A DNA stretch of 64,000 nucleotides from Lamprobacter sp964516305 (GTDB taxonomy: Bacteria; Pseudomonadota; Gammaproteobacteria; Chromatiales; Chromatiaceae). The stretch covers positions 1-64,000 of the forward strand of contig CAZEZH010000001.1 of NCBI GenBank assembly GCA_964516305.1, read 5' to 3'. The notes under the pieces are model-generated. The model was given only the letters and a program-made list of their open reading frames with translations, made no database searches and was not told the origin of the DNA. A program made the position numbers and the translations under genes. Below, piece by piece: positions 33,731 through 42,092 of this stretch (positions are counted from its first letter, which is position 1; every line of letters begins with the position of its first letter).

Positions 33731-35158
33731 ATGGAACATCTCCCCATCTTCCTTGATATCAAAGCAAAGCCCTGCCTCGTTGTCGGAGGCGGCCCGATTG
33801 CGATGCGTAAGCTCGACAACCTCAGGCGCGCCGGCGCCCGAGTCACCGTCGTCGCACCAACGCTCACCGATGAGTTTCTTGGGCGCGTCGACCAGATAGA
33901 GATCAACCACCAAGCGCGCGTTTTCGAAGACCAAGATATCGAGGGCATGCGATTGGTAGTGGCCGCGACCGACAACCGAGAGGTGAATCGACGCATCGCA
34001 ACCCTCGCGAACGCCCGCGGCATCCCGGTCAACGTCGCCGATCAGCCCGAGGACTGCACCTTCATCATGCCATCGATCATCGACCGCTCGCCGGTCGTGG
34101 TAGCGGTCTCGACCGGCAGCGCATCGCCCGTGCTCGCCCGGATGATCCGGGCTCGGCTCGAGTCTCTGGTGCCGGCCGGCTACGGACGCCTGGCCGAGCT
34201 CTGCGCTGACTATCGCGACAAGGTCAAGGCGCGCTTCGAGCAGCAGCGCGATCGCCGCCGCTTCTGGGACCGAGTACTGCAAGGAGGCGTCGCCGAGCGC
34301 ATCTTCTCCGGCCACCTGGAAGAAGCCAAGGTCGCGATGGAGAAGGAGCTCGAGTCCGGCACCAAAGCAAGCACCGGCGAGGTCTACCTGGTCGGCGCAG
34401 GCCCCGGTGACCCAGATCTGCTGACCTTCCGCGCGCTGCGCTTGTTGCAGCAGGCTGACGTCGTCGTCTATGACCGTCTGGTCGCCAAGCCGATCATCGA
34501 CATGGTCCGCCGTGATGCCGAGCATATCTACGTCGGCAAGCAGCGCAACCAGCACACGATGCGCCAAGAGGAGATCAATCGGCTGCTCGCACGGCTCGCC
34601 AAAGAGGGCCATCGGGTGCTGCGGCTGAAGGGCGGCGACCCCTTTATCTTCGGCCGCGGTGGCGAGGAGATCGACACCCTGGCGGCCGAGGGCGTCCCAT
34701 TCCAAGTCGTGCCCGGCATCACCGCCGCCAATGGTTGCGCCTGCTACGGCGGCATCCCCTTGACCCATCGCGACTACGCGCAGTCGGTCACCTTCGTCAC
34801 CGGCCATCTCAAGGACCACAGCATCGACCTCAACTGGCCACAGCTGGCACAGCCCAATCAGACCGTCGTCTTCTACATGGGCCTGGTCGGTCTGCCGCAG
34901 ATCGTCGAGATGCTCATCGAGCATGGCGTCGCACCAGAGATGCCGGTTGCACTTGTGCAACAAGGCACCACGCACATGCAGAAGGTCTATGTCGGCACCC
35001 TCGCCAGCATCATGGCCGAGGTCGAGCATGACCCGCCGCAACCGCCGACGTTGGTCATCGTTGGTGAGGTCGTGCGCCTGCGCGATAAGCTGGCCTGGTT
35101 TAGCACCGAGCCCGACCCCGAACAGGGGGCGACAACCCCGATTCTACCCGGCGACTGA
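33731..35158 (+). CDS. cysG: Siroheme synthase, trifunctional
   Basis: A 475-residue CysG. The N-terminal third is the NAD-dependent precorrin-2 dehydrogenase/ferrochelatase (CLVVGGGPIAMRKLDNLRRAG, then DQPEDCTFIMPS). The C-terminal part is uroporphyrinogen III methyltransferase (YLVGAGPGDPDLLTFRALRL, VYDRLV, RLKGGDPFIFGRGGEE, and VTGH). It makes siroheme for sulfite reductases, including reverse-acting DsrAB in sulfur oxidisers. The ATG at 33731 has AGAGG upstream. Its position divergent from rhd-tusA-dsrE2 fits a sulfur role. The next gene follows after 18 bases. Confidence 0.96.
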   Translation: MEHLPIFLDIKAKPCLVVGGGPIAMRKLDNLRRAGARVTVVAPTLTDEFLGRVDQIEINHQARVFEDQDIEGMRLVVAATDNREVNRRIATLANARGIPVNVADQPEDCTFIMPSIIDRSPVVVAVSTGSASPVLARMIRARLESLVPAGYGRLAELCADYRDKVKARFEQQRDRRRFWDRVLQGGVAERIFSGHLEEAKVAMEKELESGTKASTGEVYLVGAGPGDPDLLTFRALRLLQQADVVVYDRLVAKPIIDMVRRDAEHIYVGKQRNQHTMRQEEINRLLARLAKEGHRVLRLKGGDPFIFGRGGEEIDTLAAEGVPFQVVPGITAANGCACYGGIPLTHRDYAQSVTFVTGHLKDHSIDLNWPQLAQPNQTVVFYMGLVGLPQIVEMLIEHGVAPEMPVALVQQGTTHMQKVYVGTLASIMAEVEHDPPQPPTLVIVGEVVRLRDKLAWFSTEPDPEQGATTPILPGD

Positions 35159-35176
35159 GCGCAATCAGGGGGGCCG

Positions 35177-36115
35177 ATGGGTGACGCCAGCGCAGCGCAG
35201 CTCGCCTGCGAACGGGACGTCAAGCCAGGGCCTCGGCCGGGAGCCCAGCTCAGATCGCAAGTGGCAGCCCCATACCCAGCACAGTCCGCCGGCACTCGGC
35301 CGAGTGCCCGCAGCCGGCGGCGCCAATACCTCGCGAACGCACTCTCTGTGCTGCTGCTGATCCTCGGTCAGGATCTGGCTGCCGCAACGGCCCCGGCGAC
35401 CCTAGCCTTCGCGATCAGCCTCGACCGCCCACCACTTGCCTTCAAGCGTGGCGGTGTCGTGAAGGGGCTCGAGGTCGATCTTGCCCGGGCCCTGGCCGCA
35501 TCGCTCGAACTCGAACTCAGCCTGCACGCCTTGCCTGAGCAGAGACTGATCGATGCCTTGCGAGGCGGACGGGTCGACGTCGCACTCTCAGCGTTGCCAG
35601 ATGAGGAGCTCGCCGCCCTCGGTCTAGCAACCAGCACAGCGGTGCTCGAGAGCGGTCAGATGGCGATCATTCGCACTCAAGACTTGACCCGATTCCCACG
35701 TCGCATTGACCTCAAGCTCACTAGCGAGCGGGTCGGCTATCAGCGCGGGAGCCTCGGTGCGCGGCTCGTACAAGCGCGACTGCCACGCGCTGAACGCGTT
35801 CCGTTCGCAGACGCAAATGCCGGACTTGCGGCACTTGGCGCTGGCGAGATCGCCATCTTCATCCACGACGCGACAACCGCTTGGGCACTCGCAGCCAATC
35901 CGAAAGAGACCGAACTCACGGCACTCTTCCAACCGCTCTCCGTCGAGCGGCTGAGATTCGCGACCCGCACCGAGGAGGCCCATCTGCAACGAGCACTCGA
36001 CCGGGTGCTTGAGGCATGGCGCCGCTCGGGTGAGCTCGAACGCATCATTCGGCGCTGGATACCGATTCAGATCCGCGTCAACGATCGATTCAGTTGGCAG
36101 CAGAGTCCGGGCTGA
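35177..36115 (+). CDS. Exported solute-binding protein, family 3 type
   Basis: A 312-residue protein of the amino-acid type solute-binding fold. After a long Arg/Pro-rich N-terminus comes a hydrophobic signal (LANALSVLLLILGQDLAAATA). The mature part reads LAFAISLDRPPLAFKRGGVVKGLEVDLARALAAS, as in periplasmic substrate-binding proteins, and ends in WRRSGELERIIRRW. It could serve an ABC transporter or act as a binding protein of unknown ligand; no permease or ATPase is adjacent. GGGGGG precedes the start. It starts 18 bases after cysG and overlaps the convergent rhodanese gene by 26 bases. Confidence 0.78.
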   Translation: MGDASAAQLACERDVKPGPRPGAQLRSQVAAPYPAQSAGTRPSARSRRRQYLANALSVLLLILGQDLAAATAPATLAFAISLDRPPLAFKRGGVVKGLEVDLARALAASLELELSLHALPEQRLIDALRGGRVDVALSALPDEELAALGLATSTAVLESGQMAIIRTQDLTRFPRRIDLKLTSERVGYQRGSLGARLVQARLPRAERVPFADANAGLAALGAGEIAIFIHDATTAWALAANPKETELTALFQPLSVERLRFATRTEEAHLQRALDRVLEAWRRSGELERIIRRWIPIQIRVNDRFSWQQSPG

Positions 36116-36779
36116 CCGTGGTCAGGCCCAGCTGCTCCCATGCTTGCATCCCACCGCGATACCATTTGAGCTTGTGCGCTGGATAGCCGAGACCCAGGAG
36201 CGCCTTAATATTGGTTGGCGATTGACCGCACCAAGCGCCGTTGCAGAAGAACACCAGGGTCTTGACGTTCTCAAAATCCCAGAGCCCGTCCGCGGCCACG
36301 GCGCCGAAGTCAAGCTGCATGATCTCGGCGATCCTTGCGGGCTTCGCATAGCCGGGGTCGAGTTCGGTGTAGGGAATATTCAGGCTGCCGGGGATGGTTC
36401 CGCGCTCGACCCACTCGGTGGTCCGCGAGTCGATCACCAGCACGTCGCTAGGATCCGCCAAGGCGAGCTGTAGATAACCGATGAGTTCAAGCTCGCCGAT
36501 GGTCTCGACCCCCGTTGCCAGCTGCATCGGCTGCACACAGTAGGGCGGGCAAGGCCGGGCCGTCTTTTCATAGGGCGGCTCAATGGTATGACCAGGGTCT
36601 TGGTGGCGCATCAGAAGCACCTTCTCATCCCCCTGCGGAAGCTCGACATAGGGAAGATCAGGCGCGATCTTGACCTTAAGCGCATTCAGGTCAAACAGTC
36701 CCTCACTCGGCTTTGCGGCCCATGCCGACCCGGCATTCGAGAGAACGAGCATAACGACACACATCACCAGCATTGGCAT
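36090..36779 (-). CDS. Exported rhodanese-like protein
   Basis: A 229-residue protein with a signal peptide (MLVMCVVMLVLSNAGSAWA) and a rhodanese domain in the C-terminal half: VLVIDSRTTEWVERGTIPGSLNIP, then the active-site region FFCNGAWCGQSPTNI and WYRGGMQAWEQLGL. The first Cys of CNGAWC is at the rhodanese catalytic position; the second Cys may allow a disulfide. The N-terminal half contains CPPYC, another possible redox pair. The ATG at 36779 has GGGGAGG upstream. It is divergent from the TlpA-like gene, which could keep it reduced. A periplasmic sulfur-transfer role is inferred. Confidence 0.82.
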   Translation of the reverse strand: MPMLVMCVVMLVLSNAGSAWAAKPSEGLFDLNALKVKIAPDLPYVELPQGDEKVLLMRHQDPGHTIEPPYEKTARPCPPYCVQPMQLATGVETIGELELIGYLQLALADPSDVLVIDSRTTEWVERGTIPGSLNIPYTELDPGYAKPARIAEIMQLDFGAVAADGLWDFENVKTLVFFCNGAWCGQSPTNIKALLGLGYPAHKLKWYRGGMQAWEQLGLTTVSPDSAAN

Positions 36780-36979
36780 GAACAACCTCCCCGATCCAGT
36801 TCGCGACGACGTTCCTTGGAGGCAAACGAAGATCCTGTGCAATACGGCACGCGCTTTTCCGGCAATCGCCTCAGAGCACCGCACCTCATTGCTATAAACA
36901 CTTCGAGAACCAGCGTCACGATCGGCGCGGACAAATTAACTGACGAGCTGCGCGAAACCCGCAACATAGAAACATAACC

Positions 36980-37546
36980 ATGCGTGCATCAAGCCCTCAC
37001 AACAAGCCCTCAACAGGGGGGCGCAAGCACAGTTGGGGTCAACGCCTGCGCCGGTGGGGGCTCGAAGGCACAATCGTACTCGTCGTACTCGCTGTTGTGC
37101 ACTGGTATCAGGCAAGGCCGCTTGCCGAGGGAATGGCGCCAGCACTGAGCGGTCAGGCCGTCACAAGCCTTGAACAGATCGACCTCAGCCTTCCAGCAGC
37201 GGGGCCAAGGCTGGTCCATTTCTGGGCCAGTTGGTGCCCTGTCTGCAGACTCGAGGAAGGTAGTATTGAGGCCATAGGCAGTGATTACGAGGTCATCACG
37301 GTCGCCATGCAATCAGGCCATGCCGAGGAGATCAGCCACTATCTCGACCAGCGAGCACTTGACCTGCGCGTCATCGCCGACCCCGATGGTGACATCGCCC
37401 GGCGCTGGGGAGTCCCGGCGGTCCCGGCCAGTTTCATTATCGACAGCGACGGTCAGATTCGGTTTCGGCGTATCGGCTACACCACCGGCTTTGGGCTGCG
37501 TGCTCGGCTCTGGCTTGCCCAGCTAGGCGTGAAGCTCGACGGCTGA
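36980..37546 (+). CDS. Membrane-anchored thioredoxin-like protein (TlpA/ScsD-like)
   Basis: A 188-residue protein with one N-terminal helix (GTIVLVVLAVVHWY) and a periplasmic thioredoxin fold. The redox site is Cys86-Pro-Val-Cys89 in HFWASWCPVCRLEEGS, and the cis-Pro loop is WGVPAVPASFIIDSDGQI. CPVC with this layout resembles TlpA/ResA and ScsD disulfide reductases. It may reduce periplasmic substrates such as the divergently encoded rhodanese or cytochrome c precursors. The electron donor (DsbD or CcdA) is not in the window. Confidence 0.85.
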   Translation: MRASSPHNKPSTGGRKHSWGQRLRRWGLEGTIVLVVLAVVHWYQARPLAEGMAPALSGQAVTSLEQIDLSLPAAGPRLVHFWASWCPVCRLEEGSIEAIGSDYEVITVAMQSGHAEEISHYLDQRALDLRVIADPDGDIARRWGVPAVPASFIIDSDGQIRFRRIGYTTGFGLRARLWLAQLGVKLDG

Positions 37547-37621
37547 GCACTGTCGATGTTCGGCTCTCGATTGGTATAATCTATGTATATCAGCACCCAT
37601 CGATATACGGAGACATCAGTC

Positions 37622-37885
37622 ATGCCAACCTACGACTATCGTTGCGAGACCAATGGTCGTGTCATCGAGGTGAATCACCGCATGAGCGAGACCATCAGCA
37701 CCTGGGGAGAACTTTGCGAGCGTGCAGCGATCCCTTGTGGCGAGACCCCGGCATCAACCCCGGTCAATCGCATGGCCACCGGCGGAAACCTAATCTCAAG
37801 CAGCGCACTCGGCAGTGGTCAGGCGCCGGCGCCCGCTTGCGGGACCGGCGGCTGCTGCCCTACCGGCGTCTGTGGGCTCGACTGA
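37622..37885 (+). CDS. FmdB-like small Cys-rich protein
   Basis: An 87-residue protein beginning MPTYDYRCETNG as in FmdB putative regulatory proteins. The second Cys of the usual CxxC knuckle is missing near the N-terminus. Further Cys residues occur in GELCERAAIPCGE and in the C-terminal CGTGGCCPTGVCG, so a metal site could be formed differently. GGAGAC precedes the start. It lies between the TlpA-like gene and the convergent protease gene. Its function is not known. Confidence 0.75.
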   Translation: MPTYDYRCETNGRVIEVNHRMSETISTWGELCERAAIPCGETPASTPVNRMATGGNLISSSALGSGQAPAPACGTGGCCPTGVCGLD

Positions 37886-37925
37886 GGCTTGCCAGCGGCA
37901 GGGCGCTCAGCCCAGTGACCAGCGC

Positions 37926-39053
37926 TCAATCCCACCGAACAGATTCACCACCGAGATGGAGGGCCACCTCTCGCGGTTGTCCATCTCGCCAGATCGAGAG
38001 CGTCACGCGATCGCCCACCTGATAGCCTTCAAGGATCTCGATCAGGTCATCCATCTCAGCGACAACCTGCCCATCCAGGCGCTGAATGATGTCACCCGGC
38101 ACGATCTGCCCTGCCGGACTGACTCGGGTCTCGACGAGGCCCGCGCTCGCAGCCGGCGAGCCTGGCCCAACCCCAAGCACCAAGACGCCTTCAACGCCGA
38201 GCTGCCTCAGAACCGGCTTGCTCACAGCGTCATCTGCAGTAATCCCGATCCGCGGACGCATATAACGCCCGCGCGCGATCAACTGCGGCACAACGCGGTT
38301 GATGGTATCCACCGGCACCGCGAAACCAATGCCGCTAAAGGTACCTGAGGTGCTGAAGATGGCCGTATTGATGCCGATGAGCCGGCCAGCGCTATCGATC
38401 AATGGCCCGCCTGAGTTACCCGGATTGATCGCTGCATCGGTCTGGATTAACCCGCGGATCTCTCCGGATCGCTCGTTGTAGATGGTGCGGTCAAGGGCCG
38501 AGACGACGCCGGCGGTGAGACTGTAATCGAAGCCGAACGGGTTGCCGATGGCGAACACCTTCTGCCCCACCCGCAGATCGGCGCTGCGACCAATCGGCAC
38601 CGGCTCGGGCGCCTGCCATGCGCCGCTGATCCTGAGCACCGCGAGGTCGTGGGCCGGACTCTTGCCAATCAGTTCGGCGCGAAAGTTGCGCTGGTCGGCC
38701 AACCGCACCCAGGCCGCGCTCGCCTCGGCAACCACATGCCAGTTGGTGACGATATGCCGTTGGCCGTCCCAAACGAATCCCGAGCCAGTCCCTCGGCGAA
38801 CGGCATTCGGATCACGCGTCCAGGGACTGGTCAACTCCTCGGTTGTCGTAATAAAGACGACCGAAGGGCTAACGGCATCAAAGATCGCGATCGTCGACTG
38901 CTCATCGGCCGCCAGATCGCCGCGCGCCGTGACCGCTCTGGGCACCGCCTTGTGCTCAATCAGCCAGCCCTCGATCCAAGGGCGGAACGCAAGCAGCGCA
39001 AGAAAGGCGATCACCGCCCAAAACAGGGAGCGGGACAACTGGAATCCGTGCAT
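37926..39053 (-). CDS. Membrane-anchored trypsin-like serine protease (DegS/HtrA family)
   Basis: A 375-residue periplasmic protease held by an N-terminal helix (LFWAVIAFLALLAFRPW). The triad is visible as His in TNWHVV, Asp in AHDLAVLRI and Ser in NPGNSGGPL, followed by one PDZ domain (LVLGVGPGSPAASAGL, then GDIIQRLDGQ). One PDZ, a membrane anchor and the length match DegS, which cleaves anti-sigma factor RseA under envelope stress; no rseA or rpoE is adjacent. The ATG at 39053 follows GAGAG. The frame to 39131 is not supported. Confidence 0.9.
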   Translation of the reverse strand: MHGFQLSRSLFWAVIAFLALLAFRPWIEGWLIEHKAVPRAVTARGDLAADEQSTIAIFDAVSPSVVFITTTEELTSPWTRDPNAVRRGTGSGFVWDGQRHIVTNWHVVAEASAAWVRLADQRNFRAELIGKSPAHDLAVLRISGAWQAPEPVPIGRSADLRVGQKVFAIGNPFGFDYSLTAGVVSALDRTIYNERSGEIRGLIQTDAAINPGNSGGPLIDSAGRLIGINTAIFSTSGTFSGIGFAVPVDTINRVVPQLIARGRYMRPRIGITADDAVSKPVLRQLGVEGVLVLGVGPGSPAASAGLVETRVSPAGQIVPGDIIQRLDGQVVAEMDDLIEILEGYQVGDRVTLSIWRDGQPREVALHLGGESVRWD

Positions 39054-39379
39054 GGCAACTCTCGGAGTGATACGACAGCGGAGCGGCCGCTCAGGATAAC
39101 AACCTCGCCGGGGAAGCCATGAATTCGCCACCTCGATTGCCCAATCGCAACGTCCACATAGCCAGCCTGGCAGTACAATCTAGGGATACGCAGAGGCTGT
39201 ACAGTGGCCAACTGCGGTTTCACAGGCATGGTCCTCGGCATCGGTCTAGATGCGGGAAAAGCCAGGCCATCGTCCCCATCTGCTCTTTAACCCTGTCACG
39301 GCAGCCACGGCCCAATGCTTGCAACGGGCGTAGCCACCAGTGTCATGAGCCTAAACTCACCGACCCTTAGGAGTTCCCT
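39054..39379. other. Divergent intergenic region between the DegS-like and DUF2892 genes
   Basis: 326 bases that should hold the two divergent promoters. An 8-bp palindrome, CTGTACAG, lies near 39198. The plus-strand gene has TAGGAG before its start. No coding frame or RNA structure is supported. Confidence 0.5.
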
Positions 39380-39580
39380 ATGAATCTCGTCAAAAATGTT
39401 GGGCAGACCGATCGCAACATCCGCTACGCCGCTGCCGGCATCCTGGTCCTGATTGGTATCATCAGCGGCCCCTGGTGGCTGAGCCTGCTTGGCCTAGTTG
39501 TCCTCGGCACGGCCTATTTCGGCAGTTGCGCAGCCTACCTGCCACTCGGGATCGACACCACCAAAAACGACACGGAATAG
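39380..39580 (+). CDS. DUF2892 small membrane protein (YgaP transmembrane-like)
   Basis: A 66-residue protein: MNLVKNVGQTDRNIRYAAAG followed by two hydrophobic segments (ILVLIGIISGPWWL, LLGLVVLGTAYFGSC) and a short polar tail. This is the DUF2892 unit, which forms the membrane part of YgaP-type rhodaneses and occurs alone in many sulfur-metabolising bacteria. The Gly-Ser-Cys-Ala motif at the end of helix 2 is typical. TAGGAG precedes the start. Its biochemical role is unknown. Confidence 0.88.
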   Translation: MNLVKNVGQTDRNIRYAAAGILVLIGIISGPWWLSLLGLVVLGTAYFGSCAAYLPLGIDTTKNDTE

Positions 39581-39733
39581 CTGCATCCCAGGCAGCCGTG
39601 GCCTGAACCGACTGAAGTGCCCGCCTTGTGCACCAGTCATCCTGAGGCCGGTCAGCCTCACCGCCGGCACAGGGATGCGCCTCCAGGCCAGTCGGCAGCA
39701 CTAACCTCAAGTGGTCACCGTGCCGCTAAACCG

Positions 39734-40621
39734 ATGACAGACCAACCGCTGATCGCCGCAGAGGGACTCGTCAAGGAGTTTCCAGGTGTTCGCGCCGTCG
39801 ACGGCATCAGCTTCGCAGTCCGATCCGGACAGTGTTTCGGTCTCCTAGGCCCGAACGGTGCCGGCAAGACGACCACGCTCGAGATGCTGGAGGGTATCCA
39901 GGTTCCGACGTCAGGACAGGTGTTGTTCCGGGGCCGAATCTTCGATCGCGAGTTTCGCGAACAGATCGGCATTCAGTTCCAAGCGACCTCGCTCCAAGAC
40001 TTCCAGACGGTCCGCGAATCGCTAGCAATGTTCGCGGCTCTCTACCAGCGCCACGCCGATCTGGACGAGTTGATCCAACTCTGCCATCTGCATGAGATCC
40101 TTGAGCGCGACACACGCAAGCTCTCGGGTGGTCAACGCCAACGTCTGCTGTTGGCCATCGCACTAGTGAATGATCCCACCCTGGTCTTTCTCGATGAGCC
40201 GACCACCGGCCTCGACCCACAGGCCAGGCGCAATTTCTGGGCACTCATCGACCGGGTTCGTGAGCGCGGCACCAGCATCCTCATCACCACCCATTACATG
40301 GAAGAAGCGGAGCGCCTGTGCGACGAGATCGCGATCGTCGACCATGGCCGCATCCTCGTCCAAGGCCATCCTGGCACATTGATTCGACAGCATTTTCCGA
40401 CAGCGATCCTGAGACTACCGAGCAGTGCCTGGCCGAGCGACCAGCCCTTACCAGCCAACGCGGAGCGTCGCGACACCAGCATCGAAATCTATGTTGATGA
40501 GGTGCCAACGGCCCTCGAACAGTTGGAGAAGCAGGGGGCTTCGCTCATCGACTTGCGCGTCGACCGCCCGAGTCTCGAAGACCTCTTCCTCAAACTGACT
40601 GGCCACAGCCTCAGGGCCTGA
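39734..40621 (+). CDS. ABC transporter ATP-binding protein (ABC-2 exporter)
   Basis: A 295-residue ATPase with Walker A (LLGPNGAGKTTTLEML), Q-loop (GIQFQATSL), signature LSGGQRQRLLLA, Walker B (LVFLDEPTTGLDP) and switch His (ILITTHYMEEAE). The C-terminal 80 residues are the extra domain common in ABC-2/NatA-type exporters. It partners with the permease that starts ten bases downstream. The ATG at 39734 matches the conserved N-terminus; the frame to 39617 is not supported. The substrate (drug, lipid or polysaccharide) is unknown. Confidence 0.93.
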   Translation: MTDQPLIAAEGLVKEFPGVRAVDGISFAVRSGQCFGLLGPNGAGKTTTLEMLEGIQVPTSGQVLFRGRIFDREFREQIGIQFQATSLQDFQTVRESLAMFAALYQRHADLDELIQLCHLHEILERDTRKLSGGQRQRLLLAIALVNDPTLVFLDEPTTGLDPQARRNFWALIDRVRERGTSILITTHYMEEAERLCDEIAIVDHGRILVQGHPGTLIRQHFPTAILRLPSSAWPSDQPLPANAERRDTSIEIYVDEVPTALEQLEKQGASLIDLRVDRPSLEDLFLKLTGHSLRA

Positions 40622-40631
40622 GGCGCTCGAG

Positions 40632-41798
40632 ATGATCAAGCCTGGTGCGAAACCCTTTGCCAACCCACGAGCGGGCACCCGACTGCGCCGAGGCGTTGAG
40701 CCAACCGCCTTCATTCGGCCCAGCTGGAAACGCATCCTGGCAATATTCGTAGCCCGCAACCGTGAGTTCTACCGCGATGGTGCCGGACTGATGTGGAACA
40801 TCTTGATGCCGGTCATGATGATCGTCGCCTTTGCGTTCATCTTCGGCGCAGGCAGCCAAACCCTGCTCAAGGTCGGGCTAGTCGAGGACGACACGGCACC
40901 GGTCTCGCCTGAAACAAGGCGCCAGACCGAGGACTTTCTCTCGATCGAGACCATCCAGTTTGTTCCGCTTGGTGAGCTGGAGGATGGCATGACCAAGGTC
41001 GCCCGACACCAGCTTGACCTCCTGGTCGAGACCGCTACAGCGCCAAGCGCGCCAATTCGCTATTGGGTCAATCCGGAGTCAGCGAACGGCACGATCGCCG
41101 AGCGCCTGCTGCTTGGCTCGCTCCTCGGCGGCGCACCGAATAGCGCCTCGACGGATAAGCGACAAGGCATACCACTGCGCCAAACCGCCAGCGGCGAAGC
41201 CTTGAGCTATGCCGATTGGGCCGTGCCAGGTGTTCTGGCGATGAACCTGATGTTCTCGAGCCTGTGGGGGGTTGGCTGGGTTGTCGTGCGTTATCGCAAG
41301 AATGGGGTATTGCGACGCCTCAAAGCGACCCCGCTCACACCGTTCGAATTCCTGGTCGCGCAGATCCTATCCCGGCTGATCGTGGTCCTGGCCTCGAGTC
41401 TGATCGTATACAGCGGTGCGCTGCTCTTGCTCGACTTCCCGATGCGCGGCTCTTATCTCGCACTAGCGCTGATCTACGTCGGCGGTGCGCTCTGCATGAT
41501 CAGTCTAGGCCTGATCGTCGCTGCCCGGCTGCGCACCGAAGAGTTGGCCGATGGACTACTCAATCTCATCTCGTGGCCAATGCTATTGCTTTCTGGTGTT
41601 TGGTTTTCGATGGAAGGCACCAGCGGCGCAGCCCAGATGCTCTCGACCCTAATGCCACTGACCTACTTGGTTGAAGGCGCCCGGGCGGTGATGATTGACG
41701 GTGCTGGCGTGTTCGAGATTGCACCAGCGTTAGCGCTACTGCTCGCGATGGCCGTGATCCTGATCAGCATCGCATCACGCCTGTTCCGCTGGGAATAA
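40632..41798 (+). CDS. ABC-2 type exporter permease
   Basis: A 388-residue inner-membrane protein. The first helix (LMWNILMPVMMIVAFAFIFG) is followed by a soluble segment of about 150 residues and a cluster of five helices in the C-terminal half, including SLIVYSGALLLLDF and LISWPMLLLSGVWFSMEG, and the typical MPLTYLVEGARAVM. This is the ABC-2/DrrB-like architecture. It forms a two-gene operon with the ATPase ten bases upstream. No regulator is adjacent. Confidence 0.92.
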   Translation: MIKPGAKPFANPRAGTRLRRGVEPTAFIRPSWKRILAIFVARNREFYRDGAGLMWNILMPVMMIVAFAFIFGAGSQTLLKVGLVEDDTAPVSPETRRQTEDFLSIETIQFVPLGELEDGMTKVARHQLDLLVETATAPSAPIRYWVNPESANGTIAERLLLGSLLGGAPNSASTDKRQGIPLRQTASGEALSYADWAVPGVLAMNLMFSSLWGVGWVVVRYRKNGVLRRLKATPLTPFEFLVAQILSRLIVVLASSLIVYSGALLLLDFPMRGSYLALALIYVGGALCMISLGLIVAARLRTEELADGLLNLISWPMLLLSGVWFSMEGTSGAAQMLSTLMPLTYLVEGARAVMIDGAGVFEIAPALALLLAMAVILISIASRLFRWE

Positions 41799-42092
41799 CA
41801 CACGGCGAGCGTGCCTTGGAGATCGTCACGGCCCGCACCCGACGGGTGAGGTCAAAGCCGGTACGAAATCCAGCAAAACCATGCGCTTGCGTGGTCTAAG
41901 TCGCGGTCAACTGCCTTTTACAGGTTCAAACGAATGCGCGAGACACAAGAAAGCTAGCCACCGGCAGGCCGCGCGGCAGCCGGCGTCTGGTCCTTCAGGA
42001 CCGCCAGCGGCCGAGAGACCTAGGGAGACCCCGGCTCTCCCGCATCCATACGGCCGGCTTCTAGAGCCGAGCCGCAGTTGGGTCAAGCGGGA
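41799..42092. other. Convergent intergenic region
   Basis: 294 bases between the convergent ABC permease and Pro/Ala-rich protein genes. A short GGTCC-TTCA-GGACC hairpin lies at 41989-42002 without a T-run. No gene is supported. Confidence 0.45.

Noticed and set aside
33725..35041. Minus-strand open frame of 438 codons across cysG
   Set aside because: Antisense to cysG and without any domain signature.
13948..41955. Shared 13-mer ACACAAGAAAGCT in two intergenic regions
   Set aside because: Within chance expectation and without flanking similarity.
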